From contig JAFDKH010000002.1 of assembly GCA_019307065.1 (NCBI GenBank), positions 1 to 64,000 of the forward strand: a stretch of DNA of 64,000 nucleotides. Direction: 5' to 3'. The notes below the pieces were generated by a model, which did no database searches, was not told the origin of the DNA, and worked only from the letters and a program-made list of their open reading frames with translations. Position numbers and translations under genes: made by a program. This document shows, in pieces, positions 19,499 through 27,677 of this stretch; the stretch's first letter is position 1, and each line of letters begins with the position of its first letter. The DNA is from Deltaproteobacteria bacterium. GTDB lineage: Bacteria; Myxococcota; B64-G9.

Positions 19499-20272
19499 TT
19501 AGCGATTTTTCCAATCGGGCTTTCGTTTCTCGTAAAAAGAAGCAATTCCTTCTAGTACATCTTCTGAGGCCATCAGTTCTTCTAAGAAGACTTTCTCGGC
19601 TTCTTTGTGGGCCGGCTCGAAAGATTTGTCGCGCAGTTTCTTCAAAATGCGCACATTCATGCGCATTACCAGCGGACTGGCCTTGCGGAAATCACGCAGG
19701 GTCGACTCGAGAACTCCCTCGAGTTCGTCGGCGGCTACCACATGCGACACAAAACCAAACTGGTGCATTTGTTCGGCCGAGTAGGTTCTGCCCGAGCAGG
19801 TTATCTCCATGGCCCGGGCCTGGCCGACCAGTTGCGGCAAGTAAGCGACTGCGAAAGGGGCGAAAAATCCCAGGCGGATCTCAGGCTGTCCGAAAGTCGC
19901 CCGGTCGCTGGCCAGTAATATGTCGGCCATCATGACCAGCTCGAAACCTGCTCCCAGAGCGGCCCCGTCGACTGCCATTACGACCGGTATCTGAAGTTCG
20001 CCGAGTAAAGTAAACATACGCGAGAAAGCCGAAATCATGCCGGTTGCCTTATCCGGGTGATGCTCACCGACATCCGCCCCGGCCGAGAACGCCTTACCGT
20101 TGGCCTTGAAGGCCAGGGCCTTGACTGATTTATCAGCCGCAATTTTGACCAGGGCTTCGTTGATGCCGCCCATAATCGCGGCCGTGAAAATATTCAGCGG
20201 GGGCGCATCGAGAGTGATGTAGGCCACATCGTTTTCAACGGTCAACTTTACTGGGTTTTGTTTTTCAGTCAT
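19499..20272 (-). CDS. dch: Crotonase family, probable cyclohexa-1,5-diene-1-carbonyl-CoA hydratase
   Basis: FSAGADVGEHHPDKATGMISAF and EELMASEDVLEGIASFYEKRKPDWKNR resemble Dch/BamR; FGQPEIRLGFFAP. Confidence 0.7.
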   Translation of the reverse strand: MTEKQNPVKLTVENDVAYITLDAPPLNIFTAAIMGGINEALVKIAADKSVKALAFKANGKAFSAGADVGEHHPDKATGMISAFSRMFTLLGELQIPVVMAVDGAALGAGFELVMMADILLASDRATFGQPEIRLGFFAPFAVAYLPQLVGQARAMEITCSGRTYSAEQMHQFGFVSHVVAADELEGVLESTLRDFRKASPLVMRMNVRILKKLRDKSFEPAHKEAEKVFLEELMASEDVLEGIASFYEKRKPDWKNR

Positions 20273-20324
20273 TTGTCAGTTTCCTTTCCGCTACGACAAC
20301 TAATTAGTTCCCAACTGATTATAA

Positions 20325-20774
20325 TCAGTCAGCCGGTCGCTTATTCCAGCTAGTGCCTGGTTTTTCGAGAGTGTAGTAGACTTTGATTTCTTCGGTCTCG
20401 TCGAAAACCTGGGGAACAACTTGCAGATCCATGCCGATTTTGATTTCACTTTCCGGGATCGATTCTCCGAACCAGGCCACCAGGCGTCCGCCGTCCTTCA
20501 GGTCGATAACTCCGATCACGTAAGGATCCAAGTCCTGAAATCCGGTCGGGGCGGCATCGATCCGGGTATAAGTTATGAGACTGCCCTGGCCTGACCATTC
20601 GAGATACTCGAACTCGCCATGCATACACGCGGAACAGTCGGCCCGGGGGGGGAAGTCAGTGTGCCCGCACTTTGAACACTTGGACCCCATCAAATAGCCG
20701 TCTTTAAGGTAGTCGGCAAATTTGGAAACCTTGGTGTGCGGCGTGAAATTTACTTTTCCGAACCATTCAAACAC
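20325..20774 (-). CDS. DUF35 / OB-fold zinc-ribbon thiolase-partner protein
   Basis: GSKCSKCGHTDFPPRADCSAC Zn ribbon; SLITYTRIDAAP; adjacent thiolase. Confidence 0.87.
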   Translation of the reverse strand: MFEWFGKVNFTPHTKVSKFADYLKDGYLMGSKCSKCGHTDFPPRADCSACMHGEFEYLEWSGQGSLITYTRIDAAPTGFQDLDPYVIGVIDLKDGGRLVAWFGESIPESEIKIGMDLQVVPQVFDETEEIKVYYTLEKPGTSWNKRPAD

Positions 20775-20778
20775 GATC

Positions 20779-21933
20779 TTACTCCCTTTTGAAAACGTGA
20801 ACGAAACAGTACTGACCGTTGCCGCCGACGTTGTGAGTCAAGCCGACGTCGGCCTCGGGAACCTGGCGCTTGTCGGCCTCGCCGCGCAGTTGCTTGACGA
20901 TTTCGACGGTCATCGAAACCCCGGTCGTCCCAATCGGATGACCTTTGGCTTTCAAGCCGCCGTCAACGTTGACCGGATGCTTACCGCCGATATAAGACTG
21001 CTTTTCCTCGATGAACTTGCCGCCCTGGCCTTTTTCGCAAAAGCCCAGGTCTTCATAGGCCAGAATCTCGGCAATCGTGAAACAATCGTGAACGTCGGCC
21101 ACCTTGATATCATCCGGCCCGACTCCAGCCATCTTGTATGCCTGGCGCGATGCCTCGACGGCCGATGGTAAGCTGGTTAAAGTTGGGCGCCGTATGACCG
21201 ACATTGTGGTGGTGGCACTGCCCAGTCCATCGAGCCAAACAACCTTGTCGGAGATCTGCTTGGCCCGATCTTCAGCAGCCATGATCACGCAAGCGGCTCC
21301 GTCGGCGTTGGCGCAACAATCGAAAACCTGGAAGGGCGAAGCCACCGGCGCCGAAGACAACGCCTTTTGGATCGTTATTTCTTTCTGGAACATGGCATGT
21401 TTGTTCATCGCCCCGTAGAAGTGGTTCTTGACGGCGACACTGGCCAGCTGCTCTTTGGTTGTGCCGTATTCGTGCATGTGCGCCCGAGCCAACATGGCAT
21501 AGTAGCCGGGGAAAGTTGTCCCGAAAATCGACTCCCACTGAACCTCGCCGACGCGTCCCATCAGGGCCAGGATTTCCGGCGTACTCAGTTCGGTCATTTT
21601 CTGACAACCGACTACCGCGACCACCTGGTGCAAGCCGGACTGAATCGCCATCCAGGCGGTCCGGATCGCCGCCGAACCGGATGCGCAAGCGGCTTCGGTC
21701 AACCAGGTCGGCTTGAGGTTGAGCCCCAGATATTCCTGAATCACTCCCGCGAGCGAGCGCTGCTTGTGATACTCGGGAACCGCACCGATTACCGAGGCAT
21801 CCAGGACTTCGCGGGCCAGGCCGGCATCAGCCATGGCGTCGCGAAAAGCGTCGAAGGCCAGCTCTTGCACCGAGGCGTCACTGCGGCGGCCGAAGCGCCC
21901 GTGTCCGATTCCAACAATTCCAACTCGTCCCAT
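20779..21933 (-). CDS. SCP-x type thiolase family protein
   Basis: TEAACASGSAAI nucleophile region, VHDCFTIAEI, KGHPIGTTG, THNVGGNGQ; partner of DUF35 protein. Confidence 0.87.
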   Translation of the reverse strand: MGRVGIVGIGHGRFGRRSDASVQELAFDAFRDAMADAGLAREVLDASVIGAVPEYHKQRSLAGVIQEYLGLNLKPTWLTEAACASGSAAIRTAWMAIQSGLHQVVAVVGCQKMTELSTPEILALMGRVGEVQWESIFGTTFPGYYAMLARAHMHEYGTTKEQLASVAVKNHFYGAMNKHAMFQKEITIQKALSSAPVASPFQVFDCCANADGAACVIMAAEDRAKQISDKVVWLDGLGSATTTMSVIRRPTLTSLPSAVEASRQAYKMAGVGPDDIKVADVHDCFTIAEILAYEDLGFCEKGQGGKFIEEKQSYIGGKHPVNVDGGLKAKGHPIGTTGVSMTVEIVKQLRGEADKRQVPEADVGLTHNVGGNGQYCFVHVFKRE

Positions 21934-21948
21934 TTCAACTTCCCTTCG

Positions 21949-22710
21949 TTAGATATACTGCCCGCCGTCGACCTTGATCACCTCGCCGGTCACATGCCGC
22001 GAACGGTCGGAACACAGGAAAGCCACCACGTCGGCGACATCGCCCGGATCGGCTACCCGGCCCAGGACGGTTTCGTTGATGGCCTTGTTCAAGAACTCCT
22101 CGGGAATTTTTTTGGCCATTTCGGTCAGCACCATTCCGGGAGCCACCACGTTGACATTGACGTTGAACTTGCCCAGCTCTTTGGCCAAAGCTTTCGACAT
22201 GGCGTTGATACCGCCTTTCGAGGCCGAGTAGTTCGACTGGGCAAACTTGCCGCGCAGGCCGTTGATCGACGACAGGTTGACGATCTTGCCGTACTTGTTG
22301 TCTTTGAAAACCCTGGCCGCGGCGCGGTTGTAGTTGAAGTAGCCTTTAAGGTTGGTGTTGATCACCTTGTCCCATTGCTCTTCGGACATCTTCCAGATCA
22401 CGCCGTCCCAGGTCACACCGGCATTACAAACCAGGCAATGCAGCCCGCCGAGCTCTTTGACGACCGAGTCGATGACTTTTTCGGTCTGTTTGAAATCACC
22501 GACGTCGGCTTTAATCACCATTGTGCGTGAACCGCATTTCTGGATCTCGGCCGCAACTTCATTGGCCGCATCGACTCTGCTCGAACAGGTCAGGGCAACA
22601 TGCGCGCCCTGGCGGCCCAATTCGAGTGATATGGCCGCCCCGATGCCGCGGCTGCCTCCGGTGACGATGACCACCTTGTCTTTGAGTTTCAAGTCCATGC
22701 TTTTCTCCAA
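21949..22710 (-). CDS. SDR family 3-oxoacyl-(ACP/CoA) reductase
   Basis: VTGGSRGIGAAI, NAGVTWDGV, YSASKGGINAM; alternative start MDLKLKD at 22698. Confidence 0.9.
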   Translation of the reverse strand: MEKSMDLKLKDKVVIVTGGSRGIGAAISLELGRQGAHVALTCSSRVDAANEVAAEIQKCGSRTMVIKADVGDFKQTEKVIDSVVKELGGLHCLVCNAGVTWDGVIWKMSEEQWDKVINTNLKGYFNYNRAAARVFKDNKYGKIVNLSSINGLRGKFAQSNYSASKGGINAMSKALAKELGKFNVNVNVVAPGMVLTEMAKKIPEEFLNKAINETVLGRVADPGDVADVVAFLCSDRSRHVTGEVIKVDGGQYI

Positions 22711-22727
22711 TTGGCTGGTTGGCGTCG

Positions 22728-23936
22728 TTAACTTACGCTAACCTTGATGATCATTGATCCAGCTGTGTCTCCGGCGGCACAGCCGGTGAACAATCCATAA
22801 CCGCCGCCGATAATTGCCAGTTCTTCGATTAGTTCGATCACTCCGCGCATCCCGGTCGGACCCTGCGGGTGGCCCCAAATCAGCGAGCAGCTGTAACGAT
22901 TCATCTCTTTCAGATCGAACCCGATTTCTTTTGAAAGATGCACATCATTGACGGCAAAGGGCGTGTGGCTGGTGATGGCCTTGATATCCTTGGGACCGAT
23001 CCCGGCCCGCTCTAAGACAGTCCGAACCGCCGGAGCATTGGCGGCCGGCATATGAGCTTTTTTCACACGGGCCTGGGCGTGGGCGATTACCTGGATCTCG
23101 ATGTTTAAGTCCTTGGAATACTCTTTGGCCTTCTCGCGGGTGGTTACGACCATGCCGGCGTTGCCGTCGGCCGGGAAGGTCTGGGTCCCGAAGGTAACCG
23201 TGCCGCCCTCCATAACCGGCTTGAGCCGGGCCAGGCCCTCGGCCGTAGTTGGAAAAATCCCTTCGTCGGTTTCAACCGTCTTGAGAACCTTGCGGCCCCG
23301 TCGATCTTTGATTTCGAGCGGGGTGATCATGTAGCGTTTCTGGAAAGCGCGGTCGTCTTTTAGCTGGTTTTGATAGGCTTCGTAGCGCATCAGAGTGACT
23401 TCTTCCTGGATCTTACGCTCGATCCCGGCTTCCTTGGCCACGTTTTCTGCGGTTACGAACATAGGCTTGCGCCCAAACGGGTCGAAACCGAAATTGTCCA
23501 TTACCCAGTCTTCGGCCACCCCGGTACCGCCCTGCCCGTCCGGTCGCGGATAATAAGTATGCGGGCCGTTGGAGCACTTGTCGGCGGTGACCGCCAGGAA
23601 GGTCTCGGAGTTCTCGGACTGGACTTCGTAGGCCGAGTAAATAATGCAGCGCACGCCGGTCGCACATGCCTGGGAAAGAATCGGGGCGGGTACATCGGTC
23701 AGGCCGATCAGTCCGGCCACCCAGGGACCGCCGTAGAAGGAATGCTTGGAAGGCACCGTCCAGCCCAGGCAGCAACCGTCGAAAACGCTGGGAGGCAGGT
23801 CACGTTCTTTGAGGGCTCGCACTGCAACCTCGGCCGCAAACGGAATCGGCTCGAGATTTGCGTAACTGCCCTGCCACTTGCTGAAGGGTGAACTCCAGTA
23901 ACAACCGTAGGGGATGTACACGTTTTCGAATTGCAT
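22728..23936 (-). CDS. Thiolase superfamily protein (acetyl-CoA acetyltransferase-like) with atypical active-site motifs
   Basis: SQACATGVRC, SHTPFAVNDV, WGHPQGPTGMRG, FTGCAAGDTAGSM. Confidence 0.82.
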   Translation of the reverse strand: MQFENVYIPYGCYWSSPFSKWQGSYANLEPIPFAAEVAVRALKERDLPPSVFDGCCLGWTVPSKHSFYGGPWVAGLIGLTDVPAPILSQACATGVRCIIYSAYEVQSENSETFLAVTADKCSNGPHTYYPRPDGQGGTGVAEDWVMDNFGFDPFGRKPMFVTAENVAKEAGIERKIQEEVTLMRYEAYQNQLKDDRAFQKRYMITPLEIKDRRGRKVLKTVETDEGIFPTTAEGLARLKPVMEGGTVTFGTQTFPADGNAGMVVTTREKAKEYSKDLNIEIQVIAHAQARVKKAHMPAANAPAVRTVLERAGIGPKDIKAITSHTPFAVNDVHLSKEIGFDLKEMNRYSCSLIWGHPQGPTGMRGVIELIEELAIIGGGYGLFTGCAAGDTAGSMIIKVSVS

Positions 23937-23971
23937 AGCCAGACTCCTTTATAAAACTGCCTGAAGAATAC

Positions 23972-23985
23972 CGAACGAACGTTCG
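23972..23985. promoter_or_regulatory. Candidate TetR-type operator upstream of thiolase/Dch/Had operon
   Basis: cgaacgaacgttcg containing perfect palindrome CGAACGTTCG (23976-23985), ~40 bp upstream of the operon's first start codon. Confidence 0.4.
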
Positions 23986-24082
23986 CACAGAAAAGCGTAT
24001 GGCCAGATGAGTGTCAAGCCGAAAATGAGGATGCTTTTTTTTATAAGGGTTACAGGCGTATTGACCGTATTAATCAATGTCG

Positions 24083-24940
24083 TCAGGCGGCTTCTTCGGT
24101 CTCTTCGGACTTAGGCGTGCTGAAGTAAGTGTCGGGATCGTCAAAAACCTCGCGGATGACGCGAACCATCTTGCCCAGCAGAACTCCGTCACAAAAACGA
24201 TGATCGATGGTGGCGTTGATAGTCACGATCTCTCGGGCCACAATCTTGCCGTCGGCGTCGACAACCGGGCGCTTCTTAGCCTCGCCGACTAACAGGATAA
24301 CCGGCACGCGGCTGTAGGGAACCAGGGGGGCATAGGCGATGTCCAGTCCGAGCATGCCGACGTTGGTGATAATACAACCGGCGAAAGGATCTTTGGGCAC
24401 TCCCGGCATACGAATATTGAGAGTGTAAGTAATAAAGGCGATCAACCCGAGCAACCAGCGCACCAAAAAGCCGGGAAAAATACTCAACAGTTTTGACGAC
24501 TTTTGAACCTCGGTGTCGGCCTTGTCACGGATGCGCTCGACCTTGGCGGCCATCTCCTCAGCAATTTGAGCGGCGGATTTTTGGTCTACCTCTTTGACGC
24601 GCATGCTGGAGAGATCTGCACGGCCCAATTTGTGTTTGAAAGACACTAAAAAAGTCATGTCAATCGACTGGCGCAAGTAAATCTTGCGGAAACGGACGAA
24701 GCCGTTCAGATCGGGGTATTGCTTCATCGCCAGTCCGATCGCCCGGGCGATCATGTGGGTGACGGTCACCTTGGGCGCATCCTCAGGCAACTTGTCGCGC
24801 CAGGCGTAGGCCTTGGTCAGATCGATATCAATGGTTCCGTAGATCTGCGGATCTCCGGGATGGGCCCAGGTTCCCATGGCGATTTTTCGAAACGGTGAAG
24901 TCTTCTTCAGCGGCTTGACCTTTACATTGCGAATGCCCAT
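24083..24940 (-). CDS. 2-oxoacid dehydrogenase E2-type acyltransferase, catalytic domain only
   Basis: IDHRFCDGVLLGKM (HxxxDG), AMKQYPDLNGFV; no lipoyl or E3-binding domain; ggagaa ahead of ATG 24940. Confidence 0.82.
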   Translation of the reverse strand: MGIRNVKVKPLKKTSPFRKIAMGTWAHPGDPQIYGTIDIDLTKAYAWRDKLPEDAPKVTVTHMIARAIGLAMKQYPDLNGFVRFRKIYLRQSIDMTFLVSFKHKLGRADLSSMRVKEVDQKSAAQIAEEMAAKVERIRDKADTEVQKSSKLLSIFPGFLVRWLLGLIAFITYTLNIRMPGVPKDPFAGCIITNVGMLGLDIAYAPLVPYSRVPVILLVGEAKKRPVVDADGKIVAREIVTINATIDHRFCDGVLLGKMVRVIREVFDDPDTYFSTPKSEETEEAA

Positions 24941-25036
24941 AGCTTCTCCATGTTTACGCTGTTCGAATGAATTGGGCGGATTGTACTCGTTCGCAGCAGG
25001 CGGCACAAGCGCTCGATTGCGGCCGGGATTATCGGG

Positions 25037-25693
25037 CTAGAGCACATACATCCAGAAGCCAAAAAAGTGGCAAGCGCTGCCGCCCATGACGAACAGGTGC
25101 CAGATAGCGTGGTTGTAGGGAAGCTTTTTCCACAAGTAGAAGGCTACCCCTCCGGTGTAGGCCAGCCCGCCGGCCCCAAGCCAGAACAGCATACCGCCAT
25201 CCAGGGCCTCAACCACCGGTTTGCCGGCGATGACCACCAGCCAGCCCATCCCGAGGTAGATCGAAATGGTCAGCCAGCGAATGCGATCCATGCAGAATAT
25301 CTCGAGCAGGATACCAAAGACAGCCAGACCCCAGATCAGGCCGAACAAGGTCCAGCCCCAGCCCCCGCGCAGGCTGACCAGGGTGATCGGTGTGTAAGAA
25401 CCGGCAATCAGCAAAAAGATGGCGACGTGGTCGCAGACTCGGAAGATGCGCTTGAGCCGCGGGGCGTGGACGGCGTGGTATAAGGTGGATGCAAGATAGA
25501 GCGAAACCAGGCAGCTGCCGTAGATGCTGAAGCTGACCACCCGCCAGGCATCACCGGTAAGCGAAGAGTAGATCACCAGGACAGCCAGAGCGACGATACT
25601 CAGGCCCGCCCCGATCCCGTGGGTCAAGCTGCTGGCAAATTCCTCACCACTCGTGTAGCGCCGGCTGGTCTGTAGATTAGTTGCCTCGGACAA
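25037..25693 (-). CDS. Hemolysin III / YqfA (TrhA, PAQR-like) membrane protein
   Basis: EFASSLTHGIGAGLSI, YGSCLVSLYLASTLYH, HAIWHLFVMGGSACHFFG. Confidence 0.9.
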   Translation of the reverse strand: MSEATNLQTSRRYTSGEEFASSLTHGIGAGLSIVALAVLVIYSSLTGDAWRVVSFSIYGSCLVSLYLASTLYHAVHAPRLKRIFRVCDHVAIFLLIAGSYTPITLVSLRGGWGWTLFGLIWGLAVFGILLEIFCMDRIRWLTISIYLGMGWLVVIAGKPVVEALDGGMLFWLGAGGLAYTGGVAFYLWKKLPYNHAIWHLFVMGGSACHFFGFWMYVL

Positions 25694-25699
25694 GAGAAA

Positions 25700-26131
25700 C
25701 TACTTAATGAAATAACCCGAGACTTTCCAGCTACCGTCTTTTTCTTTCATCGGAGTAACTGTCTCGATGGCGTCTTTCTTCTTTTCGTAGGACGTCTTGA
25801 ACTGGATCACGACATACTCGCCTTTGGGCGCATTGGGCAAATCGGTCATCGGCTTGGCCCCCAGCAGCTCGCGCTTCAGCATTTCACCCAAGGGTTTGCG
25901 CACCGCCGTTACCGCCTCTAGCCACTTTTTCTTGGTGACCGCTTTTTTGAAAAATGCGGCCGCCGTGTCCCAGCTGGCGGCATACTTGCCCTGATCGACC
26001 ACACCCAACCAGGCCTCGGCAGCCTTGATCGCCTTGTCTTTATTTGTCGGCTCAGCGGCCAGCGCCGAAGAACCAGCCAGACAGAAGCTGAGAACGATTA
26101 CAATAACGCCGATTGTTTTAAGTTGTTTCAT
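25700..26131 (-). CDS. Exported DUF4019-like protein
   Basis: Signal peptide; AAEAWLGVVDQGKYAASWDTAAAFFKKAVTKKKW…VVIQFKTSYEKKKDAIETVTPMKEKDGSWKVSGYFIK. Confidence 0.75.
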   Translation of the reverse strand: MKQLKTIGVIVIVLSFCLAGSSALAAEPTNKDKAIKAAEAWLGVVDQGKYAASWDTAAAFFKKAVTKKKWLEAVTAVRKPLGEMLKRELLGAKPMTDLPNAPKGEYVVIQFKTSYEKKKDAIETVTPMKEKDGSWKVSGYFIK

Positions 26132-26201
26132 ATCTTCCTCCCGTGAATTTCGTAAGACTATAACTGATTATTCTCTGCCATGAAAGAGACGACTATTTCT
26201 C

Positions 26202-26255
26202 TTTTGACGGTCTTGACGATTTTGACGGTTTTGACAGTTTTTACGGGGTTGACAG
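26202..26255. repeat. Six in-phase copies of a 9-bp direct repeat (consensus TTTTGACGG)
   Basis: ttttgacgg|tcttgacga|ttttgacgg|ttttgacag|tttttacgg|ggttgacag. Confidence 0.9.
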
Positions 26256-26307
26256 CTAGACCGGTTTATGGTTGTTGTCTGATGACCTTCGGCCGAAAGG
26301 AAATCAA

Positions 26308-27192
26308 ATGGCTGTCTGCAAATTCGACGTGATTCAGCCGGCTTCTGTAGAGGCGGCTATAAAAACCCTGGCGGAATTCGGACCAAAAGCCCAGGTCATC
26401 GCCGGGGGAACCGATTTACTCAGGGATATCCGCCTGGGCCTGAAACAGCCCGAATTGGTGGTGTCGCTGGATAAAGTCGAACAGTTGCGCGGCATTCAGG
26501 CTAATGACGGCGGAATCGATATCGGCCCGCTGACAACCATGGCCGAACTGGCCGTAGACGACTGTGTACGCCAGACCATTCCGGCATTAGCCGATGCCGC
26601 CGCCTGGATGGGCTCGCCCCAGGTCAGAAACCGGGCGACCTTCGGCGGCAATTTATGTAACGCGCGACCCTGCGCCGATTCGGCCCCGCCGGCGATTGTC
26701 TGCAACGCGATCTTGAGCCTGACCGGTCCGCGCGGCATAAGAAAAGTGGCCGCCGGCGAGTTCATGACCGCCCCGGGTAAAACCGTAAAACTTGCCGACG
26801 AAATTTTGACCAACATCAGGTTCCCCAAATTACCGCCCTTTACGGGTTCGGCTTTCAAAACAGTCACCAACCGCAAAGCAGTCGAGATCACAATTACCTC
26901 GGCCAGCGCTCGAATTACTCTTGAATCAAAAGACGGCCGGATTGCCGATGCCCGGGTTTGCCTGGGCTCGGTGGCCCCGACCCCGATCAGGGCCAGGGCT
27001 TGCGAGAAATCACTGATCGGCCAAAGCCCCGATGAAAGTACTTTCAAATCGGCAGCCCAGGCAGCCAGCGGCGATTGCAAGCCAATCGACGATCTGCGCA
27101 GCTCGGCGATCTACCGTTCCTGGATGGTCGAAGTCCTGGTAGAGCGGGCCCTGACAACCGCCCTGGCCCGAACAAAACGAGGTGCGGCATGA
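26308..27192 (+). CDS. Molybdenum hydroxylase (xanthine dehydrogenase family) FAD-binding subunit
   Basis: AQVIAGGTDLLRDIR, IGPLTTMAEL, VRNRATFGGNLCNARPCADSAPP; start ATG 26308 after gaaagg. Confidence 0.9.
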   Translation: MAVCKFDVIQPASVEAAIKTLAEFGPKAQVIAGGTDLLRDIRLGLKQPELVVSLDKVEQLRGIQANDGGIDIGPLTTMAELAVDDCVRQTIPALADAAAWMGSPQVRNRATFGGNLCNARPCADSAPPAIVCNAILSLTGPRGIRKVAAGEFMTAPGKTVKLADEILTNIRFPKLPPFTGSAFKTVTNRKAVEITITSASARITLESKDGRIADARVCLGSVAPTPIRARACEKSLIGQSPDESTFKSAAQAASGDCKPIDDLRSSAIYRSWMVEVLVERALTTALARTKRGAA

Positions 27193-27677
27193 AGAAGCTT
27201 GTGCACCTGACAGTCAATCAAAAGAGCTACCAGGTCGCGGTTGAAGCGCATCATACCCTGGTGCAGGTTCTGCGCGAAGAACTCGGTTTGACCGGCACCA
27301 AGATTGGCTGCGGCGAGGGCGACTGCGGAGCCTGCACGGTATTGATCGACGGCCGGGCGGTCAACTCCTGCTTGGTCCTGGCGGTCCAGGCCGACGGTCA
27401 CGAAATCACCACGATCGAGGGCCTGGCCGAAGGCAACCAGCTTCACCCTATTCAGCAAGCCTTTGTCGAGCAGGGCGCGATCCAGTGCGGTTTCTGCTCG
27501 CCGGGCATGATCCTGACCGCCAAGCAACTCCTGGACAAAAATCCGGCCCCGTCGGCAGCCGAAGTTCGGGCCGGAATTGCCGGCAACTTGTGCCGCTGCA
27601 CCGGTTATCAAAAAATTGCCGAGGCGATCGAAATCGCGGCCGACAAGCTCAGCAATAAAGAGGGGGACAAATCATGA
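27189..27677 (+). CDS. Molybdenum hydroxylase 2Fe-2S subunit
   Basis: CGEGDCGACTVLIDG, QCGFCSPGMILTA, GNLCRCTGYQKI; start overlaps FAD subunit stop. Confidence 0.95.
   Translation: MKKLVHLTVNQKSYQVAVEAHHTLVQVLREELGLTGTKIGCGEGDCGACTVLIDGRAVNSCLVLAVQADGHEITTIEGLAEGNQLHPIQQAFVEQGAIQCGFCSPGMILTAKQLLDKNPAPSAAEVRAGIAGNLCRCTGYQKIAEAIEIAADKLSNKEGDKS

Noticed and set aside
21367-22530. 387-aa + strand ORF
   Set aside because: Antisense to well-supported thiolase and SDR genes; His/Gly-rich shadow ORF of GC-rich coding DNA.
25037-25693. Hemolysin III as a virulence toxin
   Set aside because: YqfA/TrhA-like PAQR proteins are common membrane homeostasis proteins; no evidence for cytolysin function.
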